Source: JALEFZ01 sp038527485 (GTDB lineage: Bacteria; Bacteroidota; Bacteroidia; J057). Taken from it: a DNA stretch of 64,000 nt. The DNA is taken from contig JBCBFT010000023.1 of the NCBI GenBank assembly GCA_038527485.1, positions 8,153 through 72,152 of the forward strand. The letters run 5' to 3'. Under the pieces are notes generated by a model. It was not told where the DNA came from and made no database searches. It saw only the letters and a list, made by a program, of their open reading frames with translations. Made by a program: the position numbers and the translations under genes. Shown in pieces: positions 44,028-53,580 of the stretch (position 1 is its first letter; every line of letters starts with the position of its first letter).

Positions 44028-45602
44028 ATGTTTATTCGGAACTTGTTTTTCCTCTTGTGCTTGTTGACAAGCATTTCGGTATGGGGGCAGTCCATTCAGG
44101 ACAGCATCCCTTGCGGTTTGACAGATATTGCAGAATTGATGATCGAAAAAAATCCGATCATTCAGCGTCAACGTTACCGTATTTTCCAAGCACAAGCCAA
44201 TCGTCAAACTGCCACAAGCCAATTTGACTATCGCTTGACTAATGAACTTAGTTTTGGTCGTACAGAATCCAATCTCTTCAGTCAAGATCAGAGGGCTGAA
44301 TCTACCAATGGGCTCTTACAAACCAATGACTATGTATTCACATCGGGTGTAGAAAGGACATTCCGAACAGGTTTGCGCACAGGTCTTTTCATGGACTATG
44401 CTAGGGTAGCCAATAATTATCCTTTCAATAGCTTCGAAGAAAGCCGTGCCCCTTTTACTTCTGAGAACTTCACTACACTTCGCATGTCTTTGGCGCAGCC
44501 ATTGATCAGAGGAAGAGGTATACAATATGCTGCTGCGCTTGAGACGGCCAACAAAACAAGAGTAGAAGCCAGTAGATTAGACCTTACATTCATTTCTTCC
44601 ATTGAGCTACTAGGCATGGTCCGAGCCTATTGGAATTACCTGAGTACGTATAAGCGACTTCAGATATTTAGAGAAAATGAAAGTCGTGTCCGTCAAGTAC
44701 TTGAAATTACTCAGGAACTTGTAAATGCAGACAGGAAGGCTAGAAATGAACTATTGCAGATCCAAGCAGATCTAATTGATAAAGAAAGACAAACCATCGC
44801 AGCAAGCCAGTTCCTGTACGATGCAAGGCAGAATCTTGGAAGGGCCATCGGCCTAGATGTGGGAGAAAGTACCTATTTGGGTGTTCCCTATCATGCTTTT
44901 CCTAAGACAGAAACATCAGGTTTCAAAGAAGATCTCGATCTGGGCAAATATATCGAACTAGCCAAGCAGCATCGAGCAGATCTCATGTCGCTGATAAAAG
45001 CAAAAGAAGCACTCGAAATTGACTATAAAGTGGCTCAAAATGATATGAAACCACAGCTTGATCTTACAGGCTCATTTTCTTACGGAGGAACAGATGTAGG
45101 AAATGAAGCCCGACGTCTCATCACTCCGCTTGGAACAGTTCCAGGCCGAAACGTACAAGCCTTAGTGGGACTTCGCTTTCAGTTTCCCGTCAATAACAAT
45201 GCAGCAAAAGCCAACTTATTGCGTACCCAGACATTCTTATCTGATCAGGAGGTCGTCATTGACAATCAGATTCGAAATATTGAGCTGAATATCAGCATCG
45301 CACTCAATGATGTGAATAACAGTGTCATTAAGCTAGAGAAAGCTTATCAGACGTTGCAATTTTCACAGGAAGTATTTGAGGCCGAACAGATTAAGTTCCA
45401 AAATGGACTTACTACTTTATTGAATCTTATCTTATTTCAGGAAAGATTAACATTCTCACAGCTCGATTATCTCAGTGCGCAGCAAGAATTTGCTCTTGCC
45501 ATTGTCAATTTGCGCAATGAGACAGGAACCTTGATCAAGGTAGAGGACGAAAGCAGCTGGACCGACTTACAGACATTTTACACGCTACCTGAAGTAGACT
45601 AA
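44028..45602 (+). CDS. TolC-family outer-membrane efflux channel
   Basis: The 524-residue protein has a signal peptide (1-20, ends VWGQ) and the duplicated coiled-coil/beta structure of outer-membrane efflux proteins: LRMSLAQPLIRGRGIQYAAALE in the first half, and MKPQLDLTGSFSYGGTD and LVGLRFQFPVNNNAAKANL in the second. Long helices (about 185-270 and 400-470) would form the periplasmic tunnel. It is expected to pair with the HlyD-type adaptor and ABC exporters encoded just downstream, giving a path across the outer membrane. It lies 17 bases behind the cNMP-binding gene. Confidence 0.92.
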   Translation: MFIRNLFFLLCLLTSISVWGQSIQDSIPCGLTDIAELMIEKNPIIQRQRYRIFQAQANRQTATSQFDYRLTNELSFGRTESNLFSQDQRAESTNGLLQTNDYVFTSGVERTFRTGLRTGLFMDYARVANNYPFNSFEESRAPFTSENFTTLRMSLAQPLIRGRGIQYAAALETANKTRVEASRLDLTFISSIELLGMVRAYWNYLSTYKRLQIFRENESRVRQVLEITQELVNADRKARNELLQIQADLIDKERQTIAASQFLYDARQNLGRAIGLDVGESTYLGVPYHAFPKTETSGFKEDLDLGKYIELAKQHRADLMSLIKAKEALEIDYKVAQNDMKPQLDLTGSFSYGGTDVGNEARRLITPLGTVPGRNVQALVGLRFQFPVNNNAAKANLLRTQTFLSDQEVVIDNQIRNIELNISIALNDVNNSVIKLEKAYQTLQFSQEVFEAEQIKFQNGLTTLLNLILFQERLTFSQLDYLSAQQEFALAIVNLRNETGTLIKVEDESSWTDLQTFYTLPEVD

Positions 45603-45714
45603 GTTAAGTGCTTCTCTTTTGAATGAGGGGTACTTACATACATATAATCGTTTTCTCTCGATTTGGCCCTTCGCCGACGAGACCTGATGTTCAACTAAAA
45701 AATTCAGACTAGAC

Positions 45715-46974
45715 ATGGCGCGTCAAATCTTTAGAAAAGCTGCCTTGGAAAAGCTATCTACACCCGAAAAGTTAGATCAGCTCATTAAAATTATCAGTCT
45801 CAAATCATGGCTGGTTCTACTTACCATTGCACTCGCACTCTTTACTGCGATAGGATGGAGTTTTACAGGCAGAATCAAAACGAAGTTACAGGCCACAGGA
45901 GTATTGCTGGGAGGAGAGGTGTATAACATTGTCTCCAATACAAATGGACAGCTGATCAATCTGAAAGTAGGGATTGGCGATACTATCAAGCAAGGGGATG
46001 TGATTGCCGAGGTAGAACAGCCTGAACTTCTGCAAAGAATCGCCGCATCTGAGGCTACACTGGAGGAGAAAAACTTCGAGCTTAAGCAGCTTCTGTCTTT
46101 TGGTACAGAGGGTTCGAGATTGCAAGATGCTTTTATCGATCAAAAGCAGATTAGCCTTGAACAGCAGATTCGCGCCAATGAGAAAAATCTTAGCTTTCAG
46201 AAGCAGCAATTAGAAGTTGAAAAAGGACTTCAGGAAAAGGGACTGATCACGCGTACGCAGGTTGTGCGAACAGAGCAGCAGATTGAAGAGATCCAGAGTT
46301 CTATAGAGAGTCTCAAAGCTCAGATTGTCCAGACTTCTTCCCAGCAATTAGATGTAGACTTCGATCTTAAGCAAAAGGTCACACTCACACGACAGCGCAT
46401 TGCGCAGGAAGAGCGTACACTCTCTCAGCTTCAAAACCAATATGCACTCGATACGAAGGTGAGAAGTCTCTACAGTGGAGAAGTGGTTGAGGTACTTTCC
46501 AATCCTGGTATCGTAGTCAATAAAGGCACTTCTCTACTTAAGCTTAAAAGTTATCAGGCTTCAGATGATGGCGTAAAGGGTATCCTTTATGTATCCTCTC
46601 AGGATGGAAAAAAGATTAAAGTTGGAATGGAAGCCTTGGTTGTTCCTGCAACTGTCCAACCGCAAGAATTCGGTTTCATGAAAGCAAAGGTGACCTATGT
46701 CTCGGAGTTTCCTGTCACGCAAGAGGGGATGATGGTCTCGATGAACAATGACCAAATCGTACAGAGTTTACTCCAAATGGGGGCTCCTTTTGAAGTATTT
46801 GTAGACTTTGAAAAGGATCCTGTCGCCTACAGTGGCTACAAATGGACTTCTGCCCAAGGCCCCGAACTCACCATTAACTCTGGGACTTCATGCGCAGGAA
46901 AAATTACAGTCAAAGAAGAAGCGCCGATCGCACTTGTTGTTCCTGCGCTGAAGAATCTATTTGATCTGTACTAA
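45715..46974 (+). CDS. HlyD-family adaptor of NHLP peptide export system
   Basis: The 419-residue membrane-fusion protein has one transmembrane helix near the N-terminus (about 30-50), a short beta domain (about 60-95, IVSNTNGQLINLKVGIGDTI), a long coiled coil (about 100-240) and a closing lipoyl/beta-barrel part (LYSGEVVEVLSNPGIVVNKG). Layout matches adaptors annotated in NHLP bacteriocin systems. It should link the inner-membrane ABC exporters to the TolC-type channel. It is 112 bases from the TolC gene and 111 bases from the next gene, in the same direction. Confidence 0.9.
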   Translation: MARQIFRKAALEKLSTPEKLDQLIKIISLKSWLVLLTIALALFTAIGWSFTGRIKTKLQATGVLLGGEVYNIVSNTNGQLINLKVGIGDTIKQGDVIAEVEQPELLQRIAASEATLEEKNFELKQLLSFGTEGSRLQDAFIDQKQISLEQQIRANEKNLSFQKQQLEVEKGLQEKGLITRTQVVRTEQQIEEIQSSIESLKAQIVQTSSQQLDVDFDLKQKVTLTRQRIAQEERTLSQLQNQYALDTKVRSLYSGEVVEVLSNPGIVVNKGTSLLKLKSYQASDDGVKGILYVSSQDGKKIKVGMEALVVPATVQPQEFGFMKAKVTYVSEFPVTQEGMMVSMNNDQIVQSLLQMGAPFEVFVDFEKDPVAYSGYKWTSAQGPELTINSGTSCAGKITVKEEAPIALVVPALKNLFDLY

Positions 46975-47085
46975 GGACATGACATGGTCTCTAATTAGCG
47001 CTTTTCATTTTCTTCTCTTCAGGGGCCATGGATGATTTTTTTCTTGCCCTTCTTGTCTACACCTATCAAGCGTTGCTACACTATC

Positions 47086-49353
47086 ATGCAGAAATCTGGA
47101 ACCACCTCAGCAAAAAATAAGGCGAAAAATAAGGCTCCTAAAAAGAAGGAGTCTCCATTTACCAAAAGGGTAAAGACCCCTACTGTCTTACAGATGGAAG
47201 GGGTAGAATGTGGTGCGGCTTCTCTCGCCATCATACTCGGATATTACGGTCGGATTGTCCCCCTAGAAAAACTGCGCGTGGCATGTGGTGTATCTAGAGA
47301 TGGGCTCAAGGCTACCAATATCATGAAAGCCGCCAGATCCTATGGACTCAAGACCAAAGGCTTTTCCAAATCTCTTGAGAAACTACAGAAATCTAAAACT
47401 CCCTCTATCATTTTCTGGAACTTTAATCACTTCCTAGTACTAGAGGGATTCACGAAAAATAAAGTCTACCTCAATGACCCTGCACAGGGTCGATATGCTG
47501 TCACATATGATGAGTTTGAGGGTTCCTTTACGGGAGTTGTAATCACGATGGAACCGACGGAAGAGTTTGAGAAAGGGAATGAAAAGCGAGGACTTATTCC
47601 TGCCCTCAGTTCCAGAATCAAAAACTCCAAAATGAGTTTGGTATATGTGATTTTGGCTAGTCTCTTTCTTGTGATCCCAGGTTTGGTCATTCCTTCTTTT
47701 ACCCAGATTTTCATTGACCGCTACCTCATCAACAATATGTCAGAGTTTGTGATGCCCTTGCTACTCGCTATGGGAGGGATTTTGGTAGTCAATGGGCTAC
47801 TCTTACACATCCAACAGTATTATCTTCTTAGACTAGAGACAAAATTGGCACTGGCTACTTCTAGCCAATTTCTATGGCATGTATTTAGACTGCCTATCAC
47901 TTTCTTCACCCAAAGATACAGTGGAGACATCTCCAATCGCGTAACGCTCAATGATAAAATTGCAGGGCTCCTGAGTGGGGAGCTGGCAGATGCAGCATTG
48001 AATGTAATAGTAGTCATATTCTATCTTTTGCTGATGCTTACATATGATATCTGGCTCACACTCGTCGGTGTGTCTGTCGCAATCATCAATGTGGTCGCCC
48101 TCCGCGTAGTGGCCCGTGCACGCAAAGATGGAAGCCGCCGATTACTCAATGAAAGAGGAAAACTCATGGGTACCACCATGTCAGGAATCAGCATGATCGA
48201 AACCCTGAAAGCCGCAGGGCGTGAAAATGACTTCTTTGCCAACTGGACAGGCTATCTGGCCAAGGTCTTGAATATCCAGCAGCAACTCTCATGGATCACC
48301 ATACGCCTTAATATCGTACCTCCGCTTCTTATCTCTCTGAGTACAGCGACCGTTTTAGGGTTGGGCGCCATGCGTGTCATGGATGGACATATGACTCTTG
48401 GGATGCTTGTCGGATTCCTCTACCTCATGAATAGCTTCATCCAACCTGTCAATGGGCTCATCAGTATGGGGAGCTTACTACAAGAGACAGAGGGTGATAT
48501 GAATCGTATCGATGACGTATTGAACTATGAAATAGCCGAAGAATTTACACGAAAGCCTACTGCTCGTGTCATAGCGGCAGAGAATCCAGCGAAGGTCCAC
48601 TCAAATGGAAAAGCAAAGCATGTACACAGTAAGCTAAATGGTCATCTACAACTCAATGATATTTCCTTTGGCTATACACATACGCTTCCTCCCTTGATCA
48701 AAAACTTCAGTCTAGATCTTGAGCCTGGAAGTCGTGTAGCACTCGTAGGAGGATCAGGGAGTGGAAAATCAACCGTTGCTCGATTAGTGGCAGGCTTGTA
48801 CAGCCCTTGGGAAGGAGAAATCCTTCTAGATCAAAAAGATAGACAGAACCTTCCAAGACACATGATCAACAATTCTATCGCTGTCATAGATCAAGAGATT
48901 ATGCTGTTTAAAGGAAGCATTAGAGACAATCTCTCTTTCTGGGATCCAACGATGAGCGAACACAACATCATCCGAGCTGCCAAAGATGCGATGATACACG
49001 ATGTAATTGCTGCTCGCCCTGGTGCCTATGAAAGTATGGTCACAGAGAAAGGCACCAACTTCAGCGGAGGACAAAGACAGCGTATGGAAATTGCACGTGC
49101 GCTCGCCCTGAATCCTACTTATCTGGTCATGGATGAAGGTACCAGTGCCCTCGATCCTAAGTCAGAAAAACAAGTGATGGACAATATTCGGCGACGAGGA
49201 TGTACCTGCCTCATCGTTGCTCATAGATTGAGTACCATCCGTGACTGTGACGAAATCATCGTCATGAAGTTCGGGGAAATCGTCGAACGAGGTACACATC
49301 ATGAACTACTAGACAGACAAGGTCTTTATTCTCAACTCATTAGCTCGAACTAA
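47086..49353 (+). CDS. C39-peptidase ABC exporter (NHLP type, peptidase/permease/ATPase)
   Basis: The 755-residue protein cuts double-glycine leaders and exports the released peptide. The N-terminal C39 papain-like domain has Cys42 in VECGAASL, His115 in NHFLVLEG and Asp131 in NDPAQG. A six-helix permease (about 190-460) follows, then an ATPase with GGSGSGKST (about 555), the signature FSGGQRQRMEIARAL and the Walker B segment YLVMDEGTSALD. ATG at 47086 (MQKSGTTSAKNKAKNK) was chosen; the ATG at 47032 adds 18 hydrophobic residues that do not belong to the family. Its stop overlaps the start of the next gene (TAATG), so both are translated together. The two leader peptides at 56.4-57.2 kb are its probable substrates. 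Confidence 0.94.
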   Translation: MQKSGTTSAKNKAKNKAPKKKESPFTKRVKTPTVLQMEGVECGAASLAIILGYYGRIVPLEKLRVACGVSRDGLKATNIMKAARSYGLKTKGFSKSLEKLQKSKTPSIIFWNFNHFLVLEGFTKNKVYLNDPAQGRYAVTYDEFEGSFTGVVITMEPTEEFEKGNEKRGLIPALSSRIKNSKMSLVYVILASLFLVIPGLVIPSFTQIFIDRYLINNMSEFVMPLLLAMGGILVVNGLLLHIQQYYLLRLETKLALATSSQFLWHVFRLPITFFTQRYSGDISNRVTLNDKIAGLLSGELADAALNVIVVIFYLLLMLTYDIWLTLVGVSVAIINVVALRVVARARKDGSRRLLNERGKLMGTTMSGISMIETLKAAGRENDFFANWTGYLAKVLNIQQQLSWITIRLNIVPPLLISLSTATVLGLGAMRVMDGHMTLGMLVGFLYLMNSFIQPVNGLISMGSLLQETEGDMNRIDDVLNYEIAEEFTRKPTARVIAAENPAKVHSNGKAKHVHSKLNGHLQLNDISFGYTHTLPPLIKNFSLDLEPGSRVALVGGSGSGKSTVARLVAGLYSPWEGEILLDQKDRQNLPRHMINNSIAVIDQEIMLFKGSIRDNLSFWDPTMSEHNIIRAAKDAMIHDVIAARPGAYESMVTEKGTNFSGGQRQRMEIARALALNPTYLVMDEGTSALDPKSEKQVMDNIRRRGCTCLIVAHRLSTIRDCDEIIVMKFGEIVERGTHHELLDRQGLYSQLISSN

Positions 49354-52256
49354 TGCCTATCAAGCCACTAGAAATACGATTGGGGGCAAACAAGCCCTTT
49401 GTTCTCTCCAAACATGACTGTGCCTGGATCGTTGTCTCAGGTGAAGTAGAAGTCTACTATGCACAGCTCAACGAAGACGGAAAGCTCCAAAGCCCCAGAA
49501 ACTACTTATACACTGCTCACAAAGGAGAAATGCTGTTTAGCCTCAAAGAGGCATCTACCCTCAAAGGCATTAACCTCATGGCAGTCAGTGCCGAGGCGAA
49601 ACTAATCGAGCTTCGCAAAGAGTATCTGACCAATCTAAATGCGAATCAACTGGGAAGTAAAGTAGATAAATGGGTACTCAAATTGGCAGAGTGTCTACAG
49701 ACACAGCCTGTTCCTCGTATCTATACCCCTCTTGAAGCTGACTCTAACCCCATCATTGATCCACAAGAAATAGCCTTTCCTACTAAAGGACTCAAATGGG
49801 TAAAGCTAGATCAAGGAGAGATCGACATATATGGTGAGGCTGAAACACCCGTCCCCAATCAGGAAAAAATCCTCAAAGGACTCATTCCTGTGTCCCATGA
49901 TCTGTGGATTCAAGCCAAGGATACAGCTGTGAAGCTGGAAGTGTATCCGACAATAGATGTAGTTCAGGACGAGATTAGTCTCATGCTGGCCCTGCAGTAT
50001 CTCCAGCAGTTTTTCTACCTGAAGATTGAGCAGCGGTTTCGAGCAAACAGACTGGAAGCGGAAGCAGACATCCAAGGACGCTTGATGCACAATCAATCGA
50101 TGATTGAGCACAGCCTTGATGGTCTAAAAGCTATCGTCAAAGAGAAAGATTCTCAATCTTTTGCTTCTGTACACAACCACAATCATCTATTGGCAGCTTG
50201 TCAGTTGATTGGCCGTGAAATAGGCTTTGATTTTGAAGACCCTAAACTTAAGGATCAGGATCAAAGTACACTGATGCACCAGCTCAAAGCCATCGCACAG
50301 GTATCCAATGTTAGGGTACGTAAAGTTATCCTGCGTGGAGAGTGGTGGAAGGAAGAAAATGGGCATCTACTGGCATTTCATCAGGGAACCAAAGCTCCAC
50401 TAGCCCTTGTTCAGAAGGATGCTACGAGTTATCTCATAAAGGACCCTTCCACAAAGTCTAGCCAGCTCGTGACTGCTGACCTCGCAGCCGATCTCGAACC
50501 GATGGCTTACATGTTTTTCTATGCTTTTGACCGAAAAATAGATTCGATCAAGCAGATTGGGCTTTTTGCTCTCAAAGGACTTAAAAAGGACATTGGACTC
50601 ATCATGCTGGCAACGCTTTTTGGCAGCTTATTGACGATGCTTGTTCCAATCCTATCAGGAGTACTCTTTGATGATGTCATTCCTCAGGCTGATAGAGGCT
50701 TCTTAATTGAAGTAGTGGGTATCATGGTCATTATTGGGGTACTATCAGCCATGCTGGGACTGATCCGGGGCGTTCTTCAGCTAAGAGTGGAGACCAAGTC
50801 CAATATTAACATACAGGCAGCGCTGATGGATCATTTGTTGCGCCTGCCTGTGACTTTTTACCGCCAGTTTTCTGCGGGAGACCTTACCCTACGAACACTC
50901 GGAATCAACGCTATCCGCCAGGTGCTTTCAGCTACACTCTTACGTACAGTCCTGAGTGGTGCCTTCTCTATTGTAAATGTTGTTTTACTGTTCTATTATG
51001 ACCCCAACCTCGCATGGATAGGCTTGGGACTCGTCATTCTCGCAGTGGGTGTGATGCTAGGAATCGGTTTTTATAAGCTAAAATTTGACCGTGAAATCGC
51101 ACAAATACAGGGAGATATACAAGGGTTCCTTTTCGAGTTCATATCAGGGATCTCCAAAATCAGAATCTCAGGAGCAGAGCAACGCATATTCGCTATTTGG
51201 GCCAATAAATTTGGCCTTCTGAAGATGAGAGGATTCAAATCCGTTAATTTGGAGAATCTCTCTGTAGTTTTCAATGGCTCCTATACCCTACTGACCAATA
51301 TGTTTTTCTTTGCTGCTATTTTCTTCATTATCCAGAAAGATCCCAGCAAATCTCTAATCTCAGTAGGTGTCTTCATGGCTTTCGTTTCTGCCTTCCGCCA
51401 GTTTCTCAATGATAGCTTAAGCATCAGCGAAGCCATCATCGCTTCCCTCAACATCATTCCCCTGTATGAAAGAATGCGACCTATCATGGAGGCAGAGCCC
51501 GAATCCTATCAAGGGAGTGCAGATCCAGGAGAACTGCAGGGTGAGATTGAAGTAAATGCTGTCACGTTCAGATATCATCAAGATCAAGCCCCTGTTTTGA
51601 AAAATGTCTCTTTTAGAATCAAACCAGGTGAAATGGTTGCTTTCGTAGGTCCTTCGGGCTCAGGAAAGTCTACTGTCATGCGCCTACTACTAGGTTTTGA
51701 AGAGGCAGAGACGGGTTCGATTTACTATGATGGTCAGGCCTTTGAGTCTCTATCCAAAGAGCTGGTTCGCCAGCAAATGGGTGTCGTCTTGCAAGATAGT
51801 GCCCTCATGGCAGGGTCTATCTACATGAATATCGTAGGAAACTCTGATCTCACCCTAGAGGACGCAGTAGAAGCCGCTAATATGGCAGGCCTTGAAGAAG
51901 ATATTGCACAAATGCCCATGGGTATGCACACAATGATCAGCGAAGGAGCCAGCACATTCTCTGGTGGACAAAGGCAGCGTTTAATGATTGCAAGAGCCAT
52001 TGTCAATAAACCTCGAATTTTGTTCATGGACGAAGCAACAAGCGCGCTAGATAATCGCACGCAGAGTATTGTATCAGAAAGTCTAGAGAAGCTGCAAGCT
52101 ACGCGTATTGTCATCGCACACCGATTGAGCACCGTAATCAATGCCGACCGAATCTTTGTCATGGAAGACGGAGAGATCGTCGAATCAGGTAGCTATCGTG
52201 AACTGATCAAGCAAGATGGACTTTTTGCCAAGCTTGCCAAGCGACAAATCGCCTAA
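49353..52256 (+). CDS. NHLP-type ABC exporter permease/ATPase without peptidase domain
   Basis: The 967-residue protein is the second exporter half typical of NHLP systems. Residues 1-~100 look like a small beta-roll (WIVVSGEVEVYYAQL), similar in outline to cupin or cNMP-binding folds. About 100-400 is a long region with helical and beta segments. The permease covers about 405-690, and the ATPase has GPSGSGKST, FSGGQRQRLMIARAI and LFMDEATSALDN. The C39 catalytic residues are absent. It probably forms a heterodimer with the upstream exporter. The start shares a base with the upstream stop, and its own stop is followed after two bases by the metalloprotease gene. Confidence 0.93.
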   Translation: MPIKPLEIRLGANKPFVLSKHDCAWIVVSGEVEVYYAQLNEDGKLQSPRNYLYTAHKGEMLFSLKEASTLKGINLMAVSAEAKLIELRKEYLTNLNANQLGSKVDKWVLKLAECLQTQPVPRIYTPLEADSNPIIDPQEIAFPTKGLKWVKLDQGEIDIYGEAETPVPNQEKILKGLIPVSHDLWIQAKDTAVKLEVYPTIDVVQDEISLMLALQYLQQFFYLKIEQRFRANRLEAEADIQGRLMHNQSMIEHSLDGLKAIVKEKDSQSFASVHNHNHLLAACQLIGREIGFDFEDPKLKDQDQSTLMHQLKAIAQVSNVRVRKVILRGEWWKEENGHLLAFHQGTKAPLALVQKDATSYLIKDPSTKSSQLVTADLAADLEPMAYMFFYAFDRKIDSIKQIGLFALKGLKKDIGLIMLATLFGSLLTMLVPILSGVLFDDVIPQADRGFLIEVVGIMVIIGVLSAMLGLIRGVLQLRVETKSNINIQAALMDHLLRLPVTFYRQFSAGDLTLRTLGINAIRQVLSATLLRTVLSGAFSIVNVVLLFYYDPNLAWIGLGLVILAVGVMLGIGFYKLKFDREIAQIQGDIQGFLFEFISGISKIRISGAEQRIFAIWANKFGLLKMRGFKSVNLENLSVVFNGSYTLLTNMFFFAAIFFIIQKDPSKSLISVGVFMAFVSAFRQFLNDSLSISEAIIASLNIIPLYERMRPIMEAEPESYQGSADPGELQGEIEVNAVTFRYHQDQAPVLKNVSFRIKPGEMVAFVGPSGSGKSTVMRLLLGFEEAETGSIYYDGQAFESLSKELVRQQMGVVLQDSALMAGSIYMNIVGNSDLTLEDAVEAANMAGLEEDIAQMPMGMHTMISEGASTFSGGQRQRLMIARAIVNKPRILFMDEATSALDNRTQSIVSESLEKLQATRIVIAHRLSTVINADRIFVMEDGEIVESGSYRELIKQDGLFAKLAKRQIA

Positions 52257-52258
52257 TA

Positions 52259-53413
52259 ATGAATACATCTTCTACTTCTCAGGACTTCCTCTTACGACTA
52301 GAGCCCAATCTATCTGTCGTACAGGAAGTCCTTACTTATTGTCAACTGCGGTTTACCCCTATAGATGATCGGGTATTTCAGATGAAGCCACATGTTCATC
52401 ATCCACAGATTCCTACTTGGCAAGCATATATAGAAGAAGCCCATTCTGAAGGCGTATTTACAACCTTACAACGCTACCTTACAGCTTTTCAGTTTCCGAT
52501 TGAAGAGGGAATCAGTCAATCCGCCGCATATCGCGCAGCAACAAAGCAAGGGAGAGCCCCTCAGCATCAATCCCAACGTCTGACACTTCAATCTCCCCAT
52601 ACACTTTCTCTTTATCTATATAAGAGTGTAGCAGGTACGATTCCTGTCTTGATCGTGCCCCATCCAGCAGATTTTGCAGATATTATTCGTGCACTTGCTT
52701 ACAAAAATGAACCTCGTCCCATCCCTGCTTCTATGGGTGCTAGCCTATTATCAGGTCTTAATAACTGGCATCGAATCCATAAGCTAAAAGCAGAATGGGA
52801 ACAACAAAATCCTCGACAGAGTTGGAATCATCATTTTCGTAGTCAGATTCTTCCTAACAAAGACCTGTATCAAGATCGCTTAATTATTCTGAGTGAAAAA
52901 TCCTACAGTGGCGTCTCTCCTGAAGCGGTCGGACTAGACGAAACGACATGGCTTCAATATTCCAACAGTATTCGACTGGCACACGAAGTCACCCATTATT
53001 TCACTAAGCAATATATGGGGGGTATGCATGTCCACCTACACGATGAGACTGTTGCTGACTATATGGGGATTAAAGAAGCTACGGGACGCTTTCAAACTGA
53101 GTGGTTTTTATGCTTCATGGGATTAGAAGCATCTACCTATCGATCAGGAGGTAGAATGGAAAACTACATTATCCAAGCCAATCTCTCTGATCTAGCCCAG
53201 CAACTCTTGCAAGAGATGCTAAGGTTAGCCGCACAAGAACTGGCGCTTTTTGATCAAGCTTTACCATCTCCTCATTCCTCTCTTTCCAAAGTCATGGAGC
53301 TTGCCACACTTTGCATGTTTTCTCTAGATAAGATGGCTCAGCCAAATGCTCACCAGCACATGCTGACATATTTTACCGATCTCCAAGCAAAATACGTGTC
53401 CTTCTTAGCCTAA
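52259..53413 (+). CDS. HExxH zinc-metalloprotease-like protein of the RiPP cluster
   Basis: The 384-residue protein has HEVTH at 242-246 in the sequence RLAHEVTHYFTKQYMGG, followed by a His-rich loop and DETVADYMGI (262-270), where Glu263 or Asp267 could be the third zinc ligand. No signal peptide or transmembrane helix is visible, so it is probably cytoplasmic. It was not matched to a known family. It begins two bases after the exporter stop, so it is part of the same transcript. Roles to consider are trimming of the leader or core peptide, or immunity. Catalysis is inferred from the motif alone. Confidence 0.8.
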   Translation: MNTSSTSQDFLLRLEPNLSVVQEVLTYCQLRFTPIDDRVFQMKPHVHHPQIPTWQAYIEEAHSEGVFTTLQRYLTAFQFPIEEGISQSAAYRAATKQGRAPQHQSQRLTLQSPHTLSLYLYKSVAGTIPVLIVPHPADFADIIRALAYKNEPRPIPASMGASLLSGLNNWHRIHKLKAEWEQQNPRQSWNHHFRSQILPNKDLYQDRLIILSEKSYSGVSPEAVGLDETTWLQYSNSIRLAHEVTHYFTKQYMGGMHVHLHDETVADYMGIKEATGRFQTEWFLCFMGLEASTYRSGGRMENYIIQANLSDLAQQLLQEMLRLAAQELALFDQALPSPHSSLSKVMELATLCMFSLDKMAQPNAHQHMLTYFTDLQAKYVSFLA

Positions 53414-53580
53414 AATCAAGCTTTGCGGTAAGCTGACAGGATCTACAGGTTTCTTGTCAAGATTCTCAGATCCGTATACTCCTAACTTATATTTCGAAAG
53501 TAGCACACTCCACTTCATTCCTTTGAAGTATAGACTGCTTTTGCCAAATACTTATTGTACCACGTGACAACTATAAAACT

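Noticed and set aside
47032..47085. Upstream start for the C39 exporter
   Set aside because: It adds a hydrophobic stretch not expected before a C39 domain that must face the cytoplasm; ATG at 47086 gives a Lys-rich start in line with the family.
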